Notes under the pieces: generated by a model
The model's database searches: none
What the model was told of the DNA's origin: nothing
Seen by the model: only the letters and a program-made list of their open reading frames with translations
Program-made: the position numbers and the translations under genes
Shown here: in pieces, positions 6,345 through 6,586 of the stretch
How the letters are laid out: the number at the start of each line of letters is the position of its first letter
Numbering within the stretch: position 1 is the first letter of the stretch
NCBI GenBank assembly: GCA_001796495.1
Contig: MGMR01000101.1
Coordinates: 4,298-10,883 of the forward strand
DNA length: 6,586 bases
Direction of reading: 5' to 3'
DNA from: Chloroflexi bacterium RBG_13_51_18
GTDB taxonomy: Bacteria; Chloroflexota; Dehalococcoidia; Dehalococcoidales; RBG-16-60-22

Positions 6345-6464
6345 ATGGATAAAGCAATAACCGCCGCTCCGGATAATCAGACCAAGACCGATGATGAACC
6401 ACAAATCATCGAAGAAATTACTATTGAAGAACTTTCTATCGACGGTATTTGCGGGGTATATTAG
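6345..6464 (+). CDS. mftA: mycofactocin precursor peptide MftA
   Basis: A 39-residue peptide ending IDGICGVY, the hallmark of the mycofactocin precursor (commonly IDGMCGVY). The leader is acidic (DDEPQIIEEITIEEL). In the known pathway MftB binds the leader, the radical-SAM enzyme MftC decarboxylates the final Tyr and cross-links it to the preceding Val, and MftE releases the Val-Tyr product, which MftD and in some organisms MftF finish into a redox cofactor. V38 and Y39 are intact, as is the C36-G37 pair before them; the one change from the usual core is Ile for Met at 35. ATG 6345 has GAGGT (6331-6335) 9 nt upstream. An earlier in-frame ATG (6204) lies inside the DUF169 gene and lacks a ribosome site, so it was not used. 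The mftB start follows 2 nt after the stop. The terminal motif makes this call very secure despite the small size. Confidence 0.95.
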   Translation: MDKAITAAPDNQTKTDDEPQIIEEITIEELSIDGICGVY

Positions 6465-6466
6465 CC

Positions 6467-6586
6467 GTGACCTGCCGCCTGGCCGATAGCGTGCAGGTAA
6501 GGAAGGAAAGCTGGGGACTGCTTTTCTACCATCAGGCACGGCACAGGATGTGCTTCGTGAGAAGCGGCGACTGGCTTTATCCCCGC
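6467..6586 (+). CDS. mftB: mycofactocin peptide chaperone MftB, N-terminal part
   Basis: Forty codons are visible, open to the right edge; MftB is usually about 90-110 residues. The order of features (LADSVQVRKESWGLLFYH, then HRMCFVRSGDWLYP) fits the start of MftB: 'x-V-x-V-R-x-E-x-W/F-G-x-L-x-Y/F' followed by a short strand. MftB is a PqqD-like RiPP recognition element that holds the MftA leader and presents it to MftC. GTG at 6467 is the likely start, 2 nt after the mftA stop, with GCGGGG (6451-6456), inside mftA, as a weak ribosome site. TTG at 6449, overlapping the last mftA codons, is an alternative. The tight coupling suits a chaperone needed in proportion to its peptide. The position directly after mftA supports the call as much as the short sequence does. 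Confidence 0.88.
   Translation, partial: MTCRLADSVQVRKESWGLLFYHQARHRMCFVRSGDWLYPR

Noticed and set aside
6204..6464. An 86-residue version of the precursor starting at 6204
   Set aside because: The first part is out-of-frame sequence of the DUF169 gene, and the ATG at 6345 has a proper GAGGT ribosome site and gives the normal MftA length.
1..6586. CRISPR arrays, tRNA/rRNA genes, insertion sequences or attachment sites
   Set aside because: I saw no regularly spaced repeats, no tRNA-like cloverleaf, no transposase or integrase motifs and no terminal repeats on either strand.

Overview
The window holds the start of a mycofactocin (Mft) locus plus an unrelated envelope/chaperone block on the opposite strand. 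It suggests an anaerobic bacterium of moderate to slightly high GC that uses strong AGGAGG-type ribosome sites. Taxonomy cannot be fixed from the sequence. My best guess is Chloroflexota (Dehalococcoidia-like) or a mycofactocin-bearing Firmicute, held weakly. The hint is a 2-oxoacid:ferredoxin oxidoreductase fragment and a non-actinobacterial style Mft operon.

Left half, minus strand (positions 2845 down to 1): a CNNM (DUF21)-CBS membrane protein that lacks the usual C-terminal CorC/HlyC domain, then a MoxR-family AAA+ ATPase, then a DUF58 protein cut by the window edge. MoxR and DUF58 are separated by 3 nt, and the Shine-Dalgarno of DUF58 lies inside the end of moxR. Extended -10 boxes (TGnTATAAT) stand before both the CNNM gene and moxR.

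Middle (2846-3240): a divergent region and an 80-codon plus-strand ORF (2955-3194). Its product looks like only the C-terminal domain of a 2-oxoacid:ferredoxin oxidoreductase beta subunit, so it is probably a remnant. Its stop codon lies inside a perfect 11-bp inverted repeat (3182-3192 / 3207-3217). The right arm overlaps the -35 box of a good promoter (TTGACA, 18 nt, AATAAT) whose predicted start point falls on or next to the ATG of the next gene.

Right half, plus strand (3241-6586): a compact apparent operon. It runs zinc medium-chain alcohol dehydrogenase (butanediol dehydrogenase type); iron-dependent group III alcohol dehydrogenase resembling methanol:NDMA oxidoreductase (MNO); a DUF169 protein; the 39-residue mycofactocin precursor MftA ending IDGICGVY; and the first 40 codons of MftB. 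Gaps are 54, 28, 34 and 2 nt. MNO-type enzymes are nicotinoproteins that keep their NAD(P) tightly bound and need an external acceptor, which mycofactocin is thought to supply. The layout therefore reads as alcohol oxidation coupled to a peptide-derived redox cofactor. The DUF169 gene between the dehydrogenase and mftA is the least explained member and the most interesting one. The radical-SAM maturase MftC and the later enzymes should lie just beyond the right edge.
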